A DNA stretch of 64,000 bases from Lineus longissimus. Lineage: Eukaryota; Nemertea; Pilidiophora; Heteronemertea; Lineidae. The position numbers were made by a program, and so were the translations under genes. Below are positions 1 to 11,760 of the stretch, one piece after another (the first letter of the stretch is position 1; every line of letters starts with the position of its first letter). The DNA lies in contig NC_088313.1 of assembly GCF_910592395.1 (NCBI RefSeq), forward strand, positions 7,072,501-7,136,500. Direction: 5' to 3'. Below the pieces are notes generated by a model. That model was not told the DNA's origin. It did not search any database and saw only the letters and a program-made list of their open reading frames with translations.

Positions 1-42
1 GGTCTCTCCAGCTGTCTCTATGTTTGGAAACAATGACACATG

Positions 43-285
43 CACTCTTAGAAATAAAGGTTTTTCAGCTCTTGAAAAACCTTTAATGGTTTTTCAGCCA
101 ACACAAATATGGACCCCGTAGAGGTTTTTTGGCGAAGTGAAAAACCCCAAGAGGTTTTTCACGATCTCAAATACCATTTGGGGTTTTTCATTTTACCAAA
201 AAACCTCTACGGGGTCCATATTTGTGTTGGCCAAAAACCCTTAAATGGTTTTTCAGAAGCTCAAAAACCTTTATTTTTAAGAGTG
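43..285. mobile_element. Foldback (hairpin) MITE with TG target duplication
   Basis: The whole 243 bases form one imperfect palindrome: CACTCTTAGAAATAAAGG at the left end pairs with the complement at the right end, and ATATGGACCCCGTAGAGG at about 106-123 is mirrored at about 206-223. A sequence at 46522-46595 matches the flanks on both sides but lacks the palindrome (GACACATG joined directly to GGGAAC), so the insertion and its two-base TG duplication (41-42 and 286-287) can be read directly. No ORF of its own. The superfamily is not identifiable. Confidence 0.8.
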
Positions 286-287
286 TG

Positions 288-1540
288 GGGAACATTCCAC
301 AGATGTTACATCGGTCAAGATTCAAGGAGACTTGCATTAATTCTTTATTAAACCGTGGCGACATACTAGTATCCTGCTTGGGCAAAAGAGAAAAAAATGG
401 TCTAGGGCTTTAAACGCATATTCTAGAATGGGCCAGCAAAAGGAACTGCAGCAAAAATCCACTAACGCTTCTTTATAACAATCTACTAGGCCCATTTTAA
501 GTCGCTACTCTTTCTCTCCCCAGAAGATTTGAAAAAAAAAATTGGAACACCGGATACACGTTTTCCCGGCATTTCAGCACCAAATTGCATTAGAGATAGG
601 AGACCTTTTGGATGTGTCGTCTCGCAATGCTTTCTGGCAAAAAAGGGGCATCTTCTGGCCAGATATTGGGGGGGGGGGGGGGCACCCCCCCTCCCTGCTC
701 CGCCGACCCTAATTTGTTGATCGATGCAACGATGTATCCATGTTTCAGACGTATTCGACAGTAGTGTAATAAACGTCATACATATCAATGTATGCACGGC
801 TAGGTAAGGAATTCGTCCCATGAGTTCACCAGTCAGAATAGAATTTGTTGGAGACCTTGAAGAACACATATTTCCTCGCATACGCTGTCCCTTAGAATAA
901 ATGGTAGTAAATTGGGTGGCCTGACCCACAAATTTGTTGAAATGAACTGACCAAGATATGACTACGTCATTCGAATTAAGCATCTAACATTCTAAAGATA
1001 AAACTACACGTTATAGTACTACTGCGTTGTGTGGCCAGAACCCGGGTTCGGGGCCACGCCTAAAACCGTCGAGGACCTACATTGTTTCCCTACTCTGGAC
1101 CCTATTTTACACCACCGCCTATTTACAAAAATGAACGAGGCCTATGCGAGTTCTGGTAGGAAAAAGCATATCGGTTTGTATGGAAGTTGTGCATGAGTCA
1201 TCACTGGGCTACTGACCTGATTTCGAGCTCAAGTTGGAATGAGGTCATTGCTCTCATGGACTGGCCCAGTTATATGACCGGGAATTTGAAGACAATTGGT
1301 AATCTGGGTCAGGGTAGTTGTGATGCTCTCTAGTGGTAAAAAAGGGCACCAAAAACTTCTTATAGGAGTGGGGACATTGGGACAAATTGTGGGGACATTC
1401 CGAATTTGCATGCATTGGACCTTAGGGAAGCGTTTTGGTGACAATGTTTTGTGGGGTCTTTCCTTTAGCCCCACAACCGGTGGGACGTCCCCATTATGAA
1501 GTGGAGAATCCAGCAATGTCTCCACGACTAGGTGCTTATG
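288..1540. other. Intergenic, no gene recognised
   Basis: No convincing coding region. A 15-base poly-G run lies at 668-682. ORFs crossing it on both strands translate to low-complexity Gly/Pro tracts and look like chance. Confidence 0.6.
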
Positions 1541-1625
1541 AATATAATAATAATCATAATTATCATCATCATCATCGTCATCGTCATCGTCATCATCATC
1601 GTCATCGTCATCGTTATCGTCATGA

Positions 1626-1656
<31 letters not shown>

Positions 1657-1760
1657 TATCGTCATGATGATCATCATCATCGTCATGATCATCGTCATCA
1701 TCATCATCATCGTCATCGTCAACGTTATCGTCATGATCATCATCATCGTCATAATCATCA

Positions 1761-1797
<37 letters not shown>

Positions 1798-1808
1798 TAT
1801 CGTCATGA

Positions 1809-1839
<31 letters not shown>

Positions 1840-1871
1840 TATCGTCATGATGATCATCATCATCGTCATGA

Positions 1872-1902
<31 letters not shown>

Positions 1903-2112
1903 TATCGTCATCGCCATCGCCATCGCCATCGCCATCGTCAACGTCATCGTCATCGTCATCGTCATCGTTATCGTCATGATCATCATCATTGTCATGATCA
2001 TCGTCATCGTCATCGTCATCGCCATCGTCATCGTCATCGTCATCGTCATTGTCATCGTCATGATCATGATCATCGACATCGTCATCGTCATCGTCATCGT
2101 CATCAACATCGC

Positions 2113-2162
<50 letters not shown>

Positions 2163-2255
2163 ACGTTATCGTCATGATCATCATCATCGTCATAATCATC
2201 ATCATCGTCATAATCATCATCATCGTCATCGTCATCGTCATCGTTATCGTCATGA

Positions 2256-2286
<31 letters not shown>

Positions 2287-2318
2287 TATCGTCATGATGA
2301 TCATCATCATCGTCATGA

Positions 2319-2354
<36 letters not shown>

Positions 2355-2409
2355 CCATCGCCATCGCCATCGCCATCATCATCATCATCGTCATGATCAT
2401 CATCATCGA

Positions 2410-2462
<53 letters not shown>

Positions 2463-2661
2463 CCATCGCCATCGTCATCATCATCGTCATCGTTGTCGTC
2501 ATCGTCATCGTCATCATCATCGTCATCGTCATCGTCAACGTTATCGTCATGATCATCATCATCGTCATAATCATCATCATCGTCATCATCATCGTCATCA
2601 TCGTCATAATCATCATCATCGTAATCATAATCATAATAATAATAATAATAATAATAATACT
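1541..2661. repeat. 1.1-kb compound microsatellite, mainly (TCATCG)n
   Basis: Nearly uninterrupted trinucleotide/hexanucleotide array of CAT, CGT and variants, flanked by AAT-rich tracts at both ends. There is higher-order structure: a block containing CAACGTTATCGTCATGATC recurs near 1718, 2160 and 2535, so the array has grown by segmental duplication as well as slippage. It is open in several frames on both strands (poly-Asp, His-Arg, Ile-Val, Met-Thr). These are composition artefacts and not genes. Confidence 0.95.
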
Positions 2662-2722
2662 TCAAACCAACAAAATTAAAGGAGAACAACTGGGGTTGAC
2701 TACCCAGAAGTTCCAGACAAGA

Positions 2723-5700
2723 TCAGGGAGTATTCTGTCCCCTGAGTTGTGCCCCATTATCGGTTTTCAGCGACTCTGGATATCCATAACGGGTGAATAT
2801 CGGTTCCAAGCACTCGATCATTTTTGCTGAGGTTATTGTCTTTACAATGTCTATTTCAAAGAACCGGCTGTAGTAATCCACTATTGCCACAATGTACTCC
2901 CCATCAGGCATTGGACCTAGTAAGTCTAAGGCGGTATCTTGCCAAGCTGAACTTGGCAGATCAAAGCGCTTTAGAGGTTCTGGTTTTTCAGCTCGTCCGA
3001 CTAGCTGACACCCATGACACGTGCGACATTTTCTATCTGCGTCACGATCAATGCCGGGGCACCATACTTTGGACCTGAGTCTCTCCTTAGTTTTCACAAT
3101 ACCCTGATGGCCTTCGTGTCCTAAATCTACAGTTTGTTTCCTCAATGATTCAGGGATAACAAGTCTCCAGCCACGCAGAACGAGCTTACCAACGACACAC
3201 AGTTCATTCCTAACCGGTTTAAACTCAGCTGGACAATTCTCCCAGTGACCTGATTCAACACAATCACGGACAACTGAAAGTTTTTCATCAGCGGCGGATT
3301 CGCGCTCAATATCACGAATTTTTGAGGGCTATAGGAGTTAGCCTCCTGCGCAATGAAACGCACAAATTGTTCTGCTTCATCAGTCTGTTCAAGCTTAGAC
3401 TCAGCAATGAGTCTGGACAGCGCATCAGCCACCATCTGTTTTCCAGGGATGTGCTTTATGGTGAAATCATAAGACTGGAGTCTCAGAACCCATCTTTCTA
3501 CTCTAGCACAAGGTTTGGATTTTGGCGCATAAATGTACAGGAGCGGTTTGTGATCGGTGGCGATTTCAAAGTGTATACCATACACATAAGCATGAAATCT
3601 TTCGCATGACCACACAATCCCTAAAGCTTCCTTCTCCGTTTGTGAATATCGGCGCTCCACTTGAGATAGGCTTCGACTGGCATAACTGATGACCCTTTTC
3701 ACACCGTTCTGTTTTTGGACTAGCATCGCGCCTAATCCAACAGGGCTAGCATCAACGATTATCTCAGTCTCTGCATCTTTTTGGAAGTAAGCCAAACAGT
3801 CCGTGTTGCTTAACGCTTCCTTTAGCTGTTTGATCGATTTCTCCTGTTTAGGACCCCACACAAACTTTTCGTCCTGTCTCGTTAAACACCGTAAGGGCTC
3901 TGCAATCGTTGCCAAGTTCTTTATGAACCTACCACTGAAGTTGACCATACCCATGAAGCTGCGAACTTCTGACGCGGTCTGCGGTCTGCGGGCTTCTACA
4001 ACAGCCTTAACGCGTTCGGCGGTTGGCGCAATCCCATGTTCACTGAAAATGAGTCCCATGAACTCTAATTCAGCCATTTTGAGTTTAATTTTCTCCTCGT
4101 TAAGCGTTAAACCCTTTTCAGCCAGTTTCTTTAACACTTTAAAACAGTCTCCGATCGTGTTCTTCCGTATCGCGACCATGTACAACTAGGTCATCATGGA
4201 TGTTTTCGCACCCCTCACATTCTGCTACAACTTGTTGAATGATGTGCTGGAATTTTTCAGGAGCCCAACTAATCCCAAACATCAAACGCTTATATCGAAA
4301 TAAACCAACGTGTGTACAAAATGTTGTGATTTCACGCGACTTTTCATCTAGCTCAATTTGGTGAAAAGCGGATTTCAAGTCTAGTTTACTAAACACACGA
4401 CTACCGTTCATCCTGTCTAAAATCTCGACAGTTGGAATTGGGTGACGCTCACGAATAATACTTTGTTCGCCTGCCTCATATCAACACATAACCTGATGTC
4501 ATCACCTTTTTTTGGAATAATCACCACCGGACTAACCCAAGGAGTTGGACCCTCAACTGACTCGACTATATCATCTTTGGCAAGTGACTTTAATTTCTTT
4601 TCAAGCTTTCCACGCGTACTGAACGGAAATCTACGTGTTGACTGAGCAACTGGTTTTACATTTGGGTCAATGTGGATGGTTGCCTGGTAATCTTTCAGTT
4701 TACCGATTCCATTAAAACACTCTGGAAATGCCTTCTTGATTTCGGCAATCCCCATTGACGTTGAACTGTTAGTGTTACCCTGATTACATTGCTCAGTTTG
4801 AATCATGTTGACATTTGGACCAACTTTCAAAACATGTAACTTTTCAGCAGTATCTTTACCTAAAAGTGGTCGACCCGCGCAATCGATCACAGTAAAGTCA
4901 GCATTCACTTCATGATCTGCTATTTTCACATCTGCTGAGAAAGTCCCTAATGTTGACAATGGATCTTTTGTACCATACGGATACAATCTTTTACTCGACT
5001 TATCAGAAATACACGTAACCCTTTGCTTTTTCATGTATCTCCAAGTATCACGATCCACGATGTTAGCAGTTGATCCCGAATCGATCAGCATTCTAACGTT
5101 GACTCCACCGATGTCTGCATCGACCATACCACTATTCAGGCTGCAACCTTTCCTCCCTATCAAGAATGCGTACTCGTCATCTTCATTTGAAGCGTTGACC
5201 TGGTTAACTTTTCCTTGTTTCGAATCTCTGCCCTTCTTCGTCGGATTAGCTTTTCCCTGTTTCGGATCTCTGCCCTTCTTCATCCATCCTTGTTTCGTCT
5301 TACAAACGCTGGAAAAGTGTCCAACTAGATTGCACTTGTTGCACGTGGCGCTCTTTGCCGGACATGACGGGTCCTTACTGAGGTGTCCATCACGTCGTCC
5401 ACAACGGTAACAAGCTAATGTCTTTTTCTCTTTTACGTCACAGGCATTTTTCACACAATTGACTTCACCGGACACCGACTTGGCTTCAATTTCCTTCATT
5501 TGCAAATCGACAGCTTCCATTGCTCTAGCTAATTCTAAAACTCTGTCTAGTGTCAGTTCAGTCCCTTTTTGTAAGAGTTTCCTACGTAGACCTGATGATT
5601 TACATGCGTCGACAACTTGATCTCGGATTTGTTCGTTTTTCGCCCCCTCATCCCCGAATTCGCAATTTAGGGCTTGCTTTTTCAGTCGTGAGACAAACTG

Positions 5701-6057
5701 GGCAACCGTTTCATCCTCCTGTTTTAACTGTCGAAACACATGTCTCTCGTAAGCTACATTCAACCTCGGCAAGAAATACCTATCCAGTTTTCGAATGGCA
5801 GCTTTGTACACGTCATCCTCTTCACCTTCAAACCCAGCGACAAATGGCACAGTTGGCACCGTCTCGTACAGATCTTGTACCTCCATACCAGCAGAGTGTA
5901 ACAGAAGTGCCTTCTTCTGAGCAGCCAGGGTGACACCTTTTCCCACAGCATAGTACTCAAATGCTTTCTTCCAACGTTTCCACCGGGGCCCTACATTGGC
6001 CAATTCACCAGTGCAGTCCAATTTAGGAAGTGGGGCCACTTCTAACGCTACCGCCAT
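2723..6057 (-). pseudogene. Ty3/gypsy gag-pol, frameshifted and truncated
   Basis: The first open segment (6057-4417, 546 codons) begins MAVALEVAPL and holds gag, two CCHC zinc knuckles at about residues 215 and 237 (CYRCGRRDGHLSKDPSC, CNKCNLVGHFSSVC), an aspartic protease with LIDSGSTANIVD near residue 325, and the start of reverse transcriptase. RT continues in another frame at 4411-4139 (KLDLKSAFHQIELD; the YxDD box reads NIHDDLVVHG, so Tyr is replaced by His). A third frame, 4185-3142, carries the end of RT and RNase H (ATDHKPLLYI, ADALSRL). The last, 3145-2723, has the integrase HHCC finger and the start of the DDE core, breaking off just after TDNGAQ. At least three frame disruptions (near 4440, 4140 and 3320) and the lost integrase end make it a dead copy. 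Confidence 0.9.
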
Positions 6058-6114
6058 TTTCTGCTTTTAGGCTTAGGTTTGCAAAAATTAACACATCTAT
6101 GGGTTCACTAGATA

Positions 6115-6124
6115 CTCGTCGCCA
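6115..6124 (-). other. Primer-binding site, tRNA-Ser-like
   Basis: Minus strand TGGCGACGAG matches the complement of the 3' end of a eukaryotic tRNA-Ser(GCU) (…CTCGTCG plus CCA). The match weakens after ten bases. tRNA identity is from general knowledge of the sequence and was not searched. Confidence 0.65.
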
Positions 6125-6128
6125 TATT

Positions 6129-6273
6129 TGTACTGTATTAGCTACCGGTGACGTTAGGATTAACTTGATATTAACGGATTAAAACAGAATTGAATCCAAC
6201 AATCTATCAGTCTTTATTTTCATGTTCCGCTAACTACACAAGTACCACGGGTCTCAATACACAGGGTGTTACA
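6129..6273 (-). repeat. 5' LTR of the Ty3/gypsy element
   Basis: On the minus strand it begins TGTAACACCCTG and ends CAGTACA, the usual TG...CA borders, and carries an AATAAA polyadenylation signal. It lies five bases upstream of the primer-binding site. The second LTR is missing, so target duplication and age from LTR divergence cannot be judged. Confidence 0.75.
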
Positions 6274-6844
6274 CAAAACACTACAGGCGGGGCCATATTC
6301 TGATTCAAGAATCCATGTTCAACTTTGCACAAATTTTTCAAATTATTTATATCGAATCATTATTAGCCTCATCGGTCTAGTCATTCGGCGGACTTGGGCT
6401 GAAAAATTGCTTGGCATACCTACCGAGGGCCTCCGTACCCCCATCGAAGTGGGGCCATGCTCTAATTCATCTTTGCACAAATGTTTCTAAATTATTCATA
6501 CTGAATAACTATTATGCATCAGTCTAGTCATTCGGTCGACTTGGGGTGTAAAATTGCTTGGCGTACCTATCGGAGGCCTCCGTAATCCCATGGATGCGGG
6601 GCCATGCTCCGATTCAACAATGCATGTTCTACTTTGCACAAATTTTTAAAATCATTCATTCCGAATCATTATTAGCCTCAGCAGCCTAGTCATTCGGTGG
6701 ACTCGGGGTGAAAAACTGCTTGGCGTACCTATCGAGGGCCTCTGTACCCCCATGGACGCGGGGCCATGCTCCGATTCAACAATGCATGTTCAACTTTGCA
6801 CAAACTTTTCAAATTATTCATTCTGAATCATTATTAGCCTAATC

Positions 6845-7122
6845 TGTTCTATTATCAGCTTCCTAGCTACATTGCACACTACTGCCATCTACCAACAAGC
6901 AGATGACTTATTGTCCTTAAGATAATGTCACCTCTGATCTAGTTGTTTACAAGACCATATAAGGAATAGGCCTATATCTGCATCTTCTTAACCTACTTAG
7001 GGTTGCTTCAATTCCACCAGAGCCAAGCAATGTTGTAGCCGTCTCATCTCTACATTAAAACCACCTGAACCAGAATACCTATCGATCTTATTCTTATTCC
7101 AATGGACCACACGGATAAAACA
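6845..7122 (+). repeat. 5' LTR of TRIM-like element
   Basis: Begins TGTTCTATTATC, ends ATAAAACA. Lacks the five-base CAGTA insertion present in the other LTR. Confidence 0.85.
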
Positions 7123-7889
7123 TGGTGTCAGAGTACTTTTGGTGCTATTTAAAGTGACTTTCACATAAGGATGTATGAGGATTTATAAACTTTTGTCATC
7201 ACCCTCTGGAAAAAGACTTGACTCTTGCTGAGAACAATAGATTCCAACATGGCTGCCATGAAAAGGGGTGGATCCTGGAAAAAAAGTTAATTTTAATCCG
7301 AATTCAGCAAATGGAATAGGAAAACGATAGTACGAACGGAAATAACTATAACATTCCGGTAAGATTACTAAGTTTTACTCCTGAACTCTGAACTGCAAAG
7401 TGGCAAAAGTTCCCTTGGACTAACCACGTACATATGCACATTGTGGATAGGCTGTATCCGTCATGACGACCACAGAGCCAACTCCGACAACCACTATAAC
7501 AACGTACGTTGTAGCTGGGAGCGAGCTATCAGGGATTAAACCACCATCCCGATTCAAAGACTTTATTACGCATTAGTGACAAGGAATATAAGATCATAAA
7601 TATGAACTGCTAATAACCGAGAGACAACGAAACTTAAAGTTTAAAAAATCACATGCTTCATTTTAGTATATTTCTTTTTAGTAAAGCTTAAAAATTGAAC
7701 ACTCGCCAAGATCAGGAAATTATCCTTGTAAATGTCACATGCAACTGCATCGAAATTGGACTATGCAATTATAATAGACATGCAATATATATGACATGAT
7801 AGAGTTAGTGGAATAGTTTAGAGTGCAACTATATAACTGGTTCTTTGACTTCTGGACTGTCAAACCTCTTTTTTTTCTGATAAGGGGGA

Positions 7890-8172
7890 TGTTCTATTAT
7901 CAGCTTCCTAGCTACATTGCACACTACAGTACTGCCATCTACCAACAAGCAGATGACTTATTGTCCTTAAGATAATGTCACCTCTGATCTAGTTGTTTAC
8001 AAGACCATATAAGGAATAGGCCTATATCTGCATCTTCTTAACATACTTAGGGTTGCTTCAATTCCACCAGAGCCAAGCAATGTTGTAGCCGTCTCATCTC
8101 TACATTAAAACCACCTGAACCAGAATACCTATCGATCGTATTCTTATTCCAATGGACCACACGGATAAAACA
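7890..8172 (+). repeat. 3' LTR of TRIM-like element
   Basis: Same borders as the first LTR, preceded by the purine tract AAGGGGGA, followed by the target duplication TAATA. Confidence 0.85.
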
Positions 8173-8795
8173 TAATAGGCCTAGACATTCGGTGGAATTG
8201 GGGTGAAAAATTGCTTGGCGTACCTATCGAAGGCCTCTGTACCTCATGGATGTGGGGCCATGCTCCGATTCAACAATGCATGCATGATGTTCAACTTTGC
8301 AGAAATATTTCAAATTGCATGTATTTTGACCGAATCATTATAAGCCACATGGCGTAGTCATTTGGTGAAGTCGAGGCGAAAAATTGCTTGGTGTACCTAT
8401 TGGTGTACCTAGTGGGGCCATGCTCTAATTCAACTTTGCACAAATGTTTCTAAATTATTCATACCGAATAACTATTAGCCTTCCATCAGTCTAGTGATTC
8501 GGTCGACTTGGGGTGTAAAATTGCTTGGCGTACCTATCAGAGGCCTCTGTAACCCCATGGAAGCGGGGCCATGCTCCGATTCAACAATGCATGTTCTACT
8601 TTGCACAGATTTTTAAAATTATTCATTCCGAATCAATATTAGCCTCCTCGGCCTAGTTATTCGTTGGAATTGGGGTGAAAAATTGCTTGGCGTACCTATC
8701 GAAGACCTCTGTACCTCTTGGACGTGGGGCCATGCTCCGATTCAACAATGCATGTTCAACTTTGCAGAAATATTTCAAATTGCATGTATCTAGAC

Positions 8796-9382
8796 GGTAA
8801 CCGGAAAAACGCCGACCGACCGACCGACCGACCGACCGACCGACCGACTGACCGACTGACCTGCGAACCTACCGTCATATGCAGTATCCCTTTCGCTTTC
8901 TATAGCACATGTATCTGTGTAGTGCCCAGCGCAATGGACGTGATGGAGTCCGACGTGTCTGACAGCAGCATCTCCAGTCAATTATACCGGGAAAACGAGC
9001 CCACGCGGTAAGGAACTGATAACGATACTCTGAAGATATGCTTTGTCTACATGGTCGGTGGATATAAAAACATGATTTGGGCCTAATCTATGCACTGTAG
9101 TTTTTCTACTCGAGTGTCTCGACCGATGCAATGCATGAACTGCAACGCGCAATATGCATTTGTTGTCATTTGAACAGCGCACGTGCGCTTGTTTACAATT
9201 TCATTTCACATGACCTGCTGCTGTCAGACATGTCGGACTCCATCACGTCCATTGCGATGGGCACTACACAGATACATGTGCTATAGAAAGCGAAAGGGAT
9301 ACTGCATATGACGGTAGGTTCGCTGGTCAGTCGGTCAATCGGTCGGTCGGTCGGTCGGTCGGTCGGCGTTTTTCCGGTTACC
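8796..9382. mobile_element. Foldback DNA transposon, 9-bp TSD (Mutator-like?)
   Basis: Terminal arms of about 175 bp (8796-8970 and 9216-9382) start GGTAACCGGAAAAACGCC and then run into (GACC)n. The flanks carry a perfect nine-base duplication TATCTAGAC (8787-8795, 9383-9391). A satellite unit near 8310 shows the uninterrupted site (GCATGTATTTTGACCGAATC). Long arms with a 9-bp duplication fit the Mutator superfamily, but no transposase is present; Merlin (8-9 bp) is an alternative. The 245-bp centre has no gene. Confidence 0.8.
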
Positions 9383-9545
9383 TATCTAGACCGAATCATT
9401 ATAAGCCCCATGGCGTAGTCATTTGGTGAAGTCGAGGCGAAACATTGCTTGGTGTACCTATCAAAGGCCTCCGTACGCCATGGAGGCGGGGCCATATTCT
9501 GATTCAATAATCAATGTTCAACTTTGCACAAATTTTTCAAATTTA

Positions 9546-10070
9546 TTTATTTATTTTTACCCCTTCGCAGTCCTGAGACTGGACCCTTTCGTCTGAAGCC
9601 CCCCCCCCCCCCGTCTGAGCAAAACTGTCAAGATTGGTATCAAAAGTCTTGGTACCGGTACCCTTTTGACCCGTAAACAGGGCTTCGAGATTGTGCTTTC
9701 TGGAATTTAAGCCTTTTCTATTCTATTCTACAGTGCGTACACTATGGGTCCCAAGAGGGTTAAATAAAAGAGCACAGTGTCACTAGGCCTACACCATCAG
9801 CCTACATCCCTGGAACAGAGTTCCCTCCATGTACACTGCCCATTGCTTTTGGCTGTGCACGGGCAACGCATAGATGCATGACAATGGTGTCAGTAACAAA
9901 TATGTGGCAGTGATTTAATGGCTTGGTGACCTGACGGCACTTGAAGTTTATTCCACCCAGATGGCACAAATAATCATCATGTTTATATTTAACTCATTCA
10001 AAAAGAGACAACTCAGACCTTGAATGAATCCCATTCCTGGAGGTCCGGGCTAAACAAACTTCTCTGCCAA
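9546..10070. other. Intergenic, no gene recognised
   Basis: Contains an ATTT-rich stretch and a 14-base poly-C run (9599-9612). No coding or RNA feature seen. Confidence 0.6.
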
Positions 10071-10117
10071 TTTTTAGCTCAGCTGACAAAGTCAGAGCGT
10101 GTAGAATGACAGGTGTA

Positions 10118-10772
10118 TGGGCGGTTATTACCGCAAATAAAGACAAACCAAAGCAAAGACACTTGTGTAGCATATCAAGGACACGTAGATTGATACTCCT
10201 ATGAGTGCCACATCAAAGACATCTGGACCATACACCACATCAAAGATAACGATGCGAAGTCAACAGGCGGCGCCACCGTCTTGGGAAAAGTAAAAACGAT
10301 TTCGACAACTATAGGTTTTTGTTGATATAAGCGACTATTTTTATTTTTATAATCATTTTTTTCTCGCAGTGAATTTTTTATTAATTGATTCAACTTCAAT
10401 AAGTTAATGAGAAGAAAAATAAATATCTCGACTTGAAAAAAAAATTTAATTTCAAATTTTTTTCTTGACTTGAAAAAAAATATCTTGACCAGAAAAAAAT
10501 CATTTCGACTAGAAAAAAAATCATTTCGACTTTTTGAAGCAAACGGCTTGCCATAGGAGAGAGGTGGCAAATAACAACAACGTCAACAGGCATACGGCCG
10601 CCAGCAATCTACAGTGGCGCCGCCTGTTGACTTCGCATCGTTATCTTTGATGTGGTGTATGGTCCAGATGTCTTTGATGTTGTACACACAGGAGTATCAA
10701 TCTACGTGTCCTTGATATGCTACACAAGTGTCTTTGCTTTGGTTTGTCTTTATTTGCGGTAATAACCGCCCA
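10118..10772. mobile_element. TA-flanked foldback MITE nested in copy A
   Basis: Arms of about 160 bp run inward from TGGGCGGTTATTACCGC at both ends (left arm to about 10277, right arm from about 10614). The flanking dinucleotide is TA (10116-10117, 10773-10774), as in Tc1/mariner-type elements. The centre has an A-rich array of a ~20-base motif (TCATTTCGACTAGAAAAAAA) at 10425-10535. No transposase. Confidence 0.75.
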
Positions 10773-11329
10773 TACAAGTGGTTCAGAGTGGCGTCTGTTC
10801 GTGTGTCAACACCCCTGGGCAAAATGTAACCACAAACCCTAGCACATGACCAAAGTGCTAGACTTAGTGCCCCAAATTTTCTGAACCTGGGAAAGTTGAA
10901 TTTTCCGCCATTTGACCTCCGAGAAATCAGTAGGGTTCCAAATTAATATGCAGTCCCCAGACCTCAAATGATTCCAAACTGCCACTCAAAGGAAATGATT
11001 GTATTATAAGATTATACAAAAAATACCACATGATGGAGCCAGCTGCTTGTAAAAATATAAGCCCATTTGAATTTACTGCCTCCATACCATCACTTCCTGT
11101 ACTTTTCGTGCAGATTAGACAATCTTCAAAAGTGAGCATCAGATAGCTTTTTTCCCCTTTTTTTTCATATGGTCCTACTGCCATGCCAAGGCCTAGGGAC
11201 AGAAGTCCCCTGGGGGGGGGGGGGCACTGCTGAGGCTTCACTCTATAGGCCTTTCTACCATCGGGTAACAACCATCACTGAGATTGATCTGCCCATTGGT
11301 TATAACTAAAGCTAAGAATTATGTACTGG

Positions 11330-11760
11330 AACCCTCCCCTGACTTCCCTTCCCATCCCTCACCATTTCTCTCAATCTTTCACTCTGTGCTCCACCTCCAC
11401 CCCCTCCATCACTCCTCAGATCTTAGGACTGCACATTTCTCCTCTTTCCTCCTTACTGAGCATCCCCCCCTTCTCCTTCATTCCTGCCCTCTCACTTTAT
11501 TGACTTCACCTTCCCCTTCTGCTCCCCTCCACATCACATGCACTCCTGCCTACACTTCGAGGCCCAAGCAATCCTCTCAGCCATCCTACCCCTGCTTCAT
11601 GTCCCTCTTCATCAATCCACAGGTCTCAGTGCAACAAGCCCTAACTCCCCCTTCCCCTTCAGCATCCCAATTACTCCTGAGATCTCCATCCCCTCAACTC
11701 TTGCCTCGAATCACTCTTATCCTCTAAGTACCCCCCCCCCCCCCCCCCGTCCTCAGAAGT
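11330..11760. repeat. 430-bp C/T-rich low-complexity tract
   Basis: Strongly pyrimidine-rich on the plus strand (CCCTTCCCCTTC-type words), ending in an 18-base poly-C run at 11731-11748. It lies inside copy A. Open frames through it give Ser/Pro/Leu-rich nonsense and are not supported as genes. Confidence 0.7.

Larger units (their letters stand above)
2690..6273 (-). mobile_element. 3'-truncated Ty3/gypsy LTR retrotransposon (Mag-like)
   Basis: Read on the minus strand the element has a 145-bp 5' LTR (6129-6273), a primer-binding site just after it, gag-pol coding sequence from 6057 downward, and then stops inside the integrase core at about 2723, some 60 bases before the microsatellite. No 3' LTR or polypurine tract is present. 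The short LTR beginning TGTAACACC, a CCHC pair, and the protease-RT-RNase H-integrase order place it in Ty3/gypsy, probably the Mag group (family assignment is inference). Several frameshifts make it non-autonomous now. Confidence 0.9.
6845..8172 (+). mobile_element. TRIM-like non-autonomous LTR retrotransposon
   Basis: Two near-identical direct repeats (6845-7122, 278 bp; 7890-8172, 283 bp) start TGTTCTATTATC and end GGATAAAACA. They flank a 767-bp interior with no retroviral-type domain. TGGTGTCAGAGT follows the first repeat (7123-7134) as a candidate primer-binding site, and AAGGGGGA precedes the second as a polypurine tract. The element sits inside a satellite unit with a near-perfect 5-bp duplication (TAATC at 6840-6844, TAATA at 8173-8177). 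The repeats differ by one five-base indel and a few substitutions, so the insertion is fairly young. The only ORF near the start (ATG at 7250) is 13 codons. Strand is set by PBS/PPT order. Confidence 0.85.
6289..9545. repeat. ~146-164-bp satellite, at least nine units, interrupted twice
   Basis: Units starting GGGGCCATGCTCCGATTCA recur near 6289, 6452, 6598, 6759, 8245, 8412, 8563, 8725 and 9487. Each continues through a CGAATCATTATTAGCCTC segment and a TTGCTTGGCGTACCTATCG segment. The array is split by the TRIM-like element (6845-8172) and by a foldback transposon (8796-9382). Units differ by point changes and short indels, so the array is not recently homogenised. No coding potential. Confidence 0.85.

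Noticed and set aside
486-983. 165-codon minus-strand ORF
   Set aside because: Crosses a poly-G run, has no recognisable domain, and its reading depends on the homopolymer length.
1229-2830. Four long ORFs (368-486 codons) on both strands
   Set aside because: They are all translations of the TCATCG microsatellite (poly-Asp, His-Arg, Met-Thr, Ile-Val) and are open only because the repeat lacks stop codons.
8718-9011. 97-codon ORF in the GGTAACC foldback
   Set aside because: Reads through satellite, inverted-repeat arm and (GACC)n; pure structure artefact.
6289-9545. CRISPR-like regular repeats
   Set aside because: Units of about 146-164 bp with no spacers of constant size and a eukaryotic context: a satellite, not a CRISPR array.
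11284-11727. 147-codon Ser/Pro/Leu-rich ORF
   Set aside because: Lies in the C/T-rich tract; composition explains the absence of stops.
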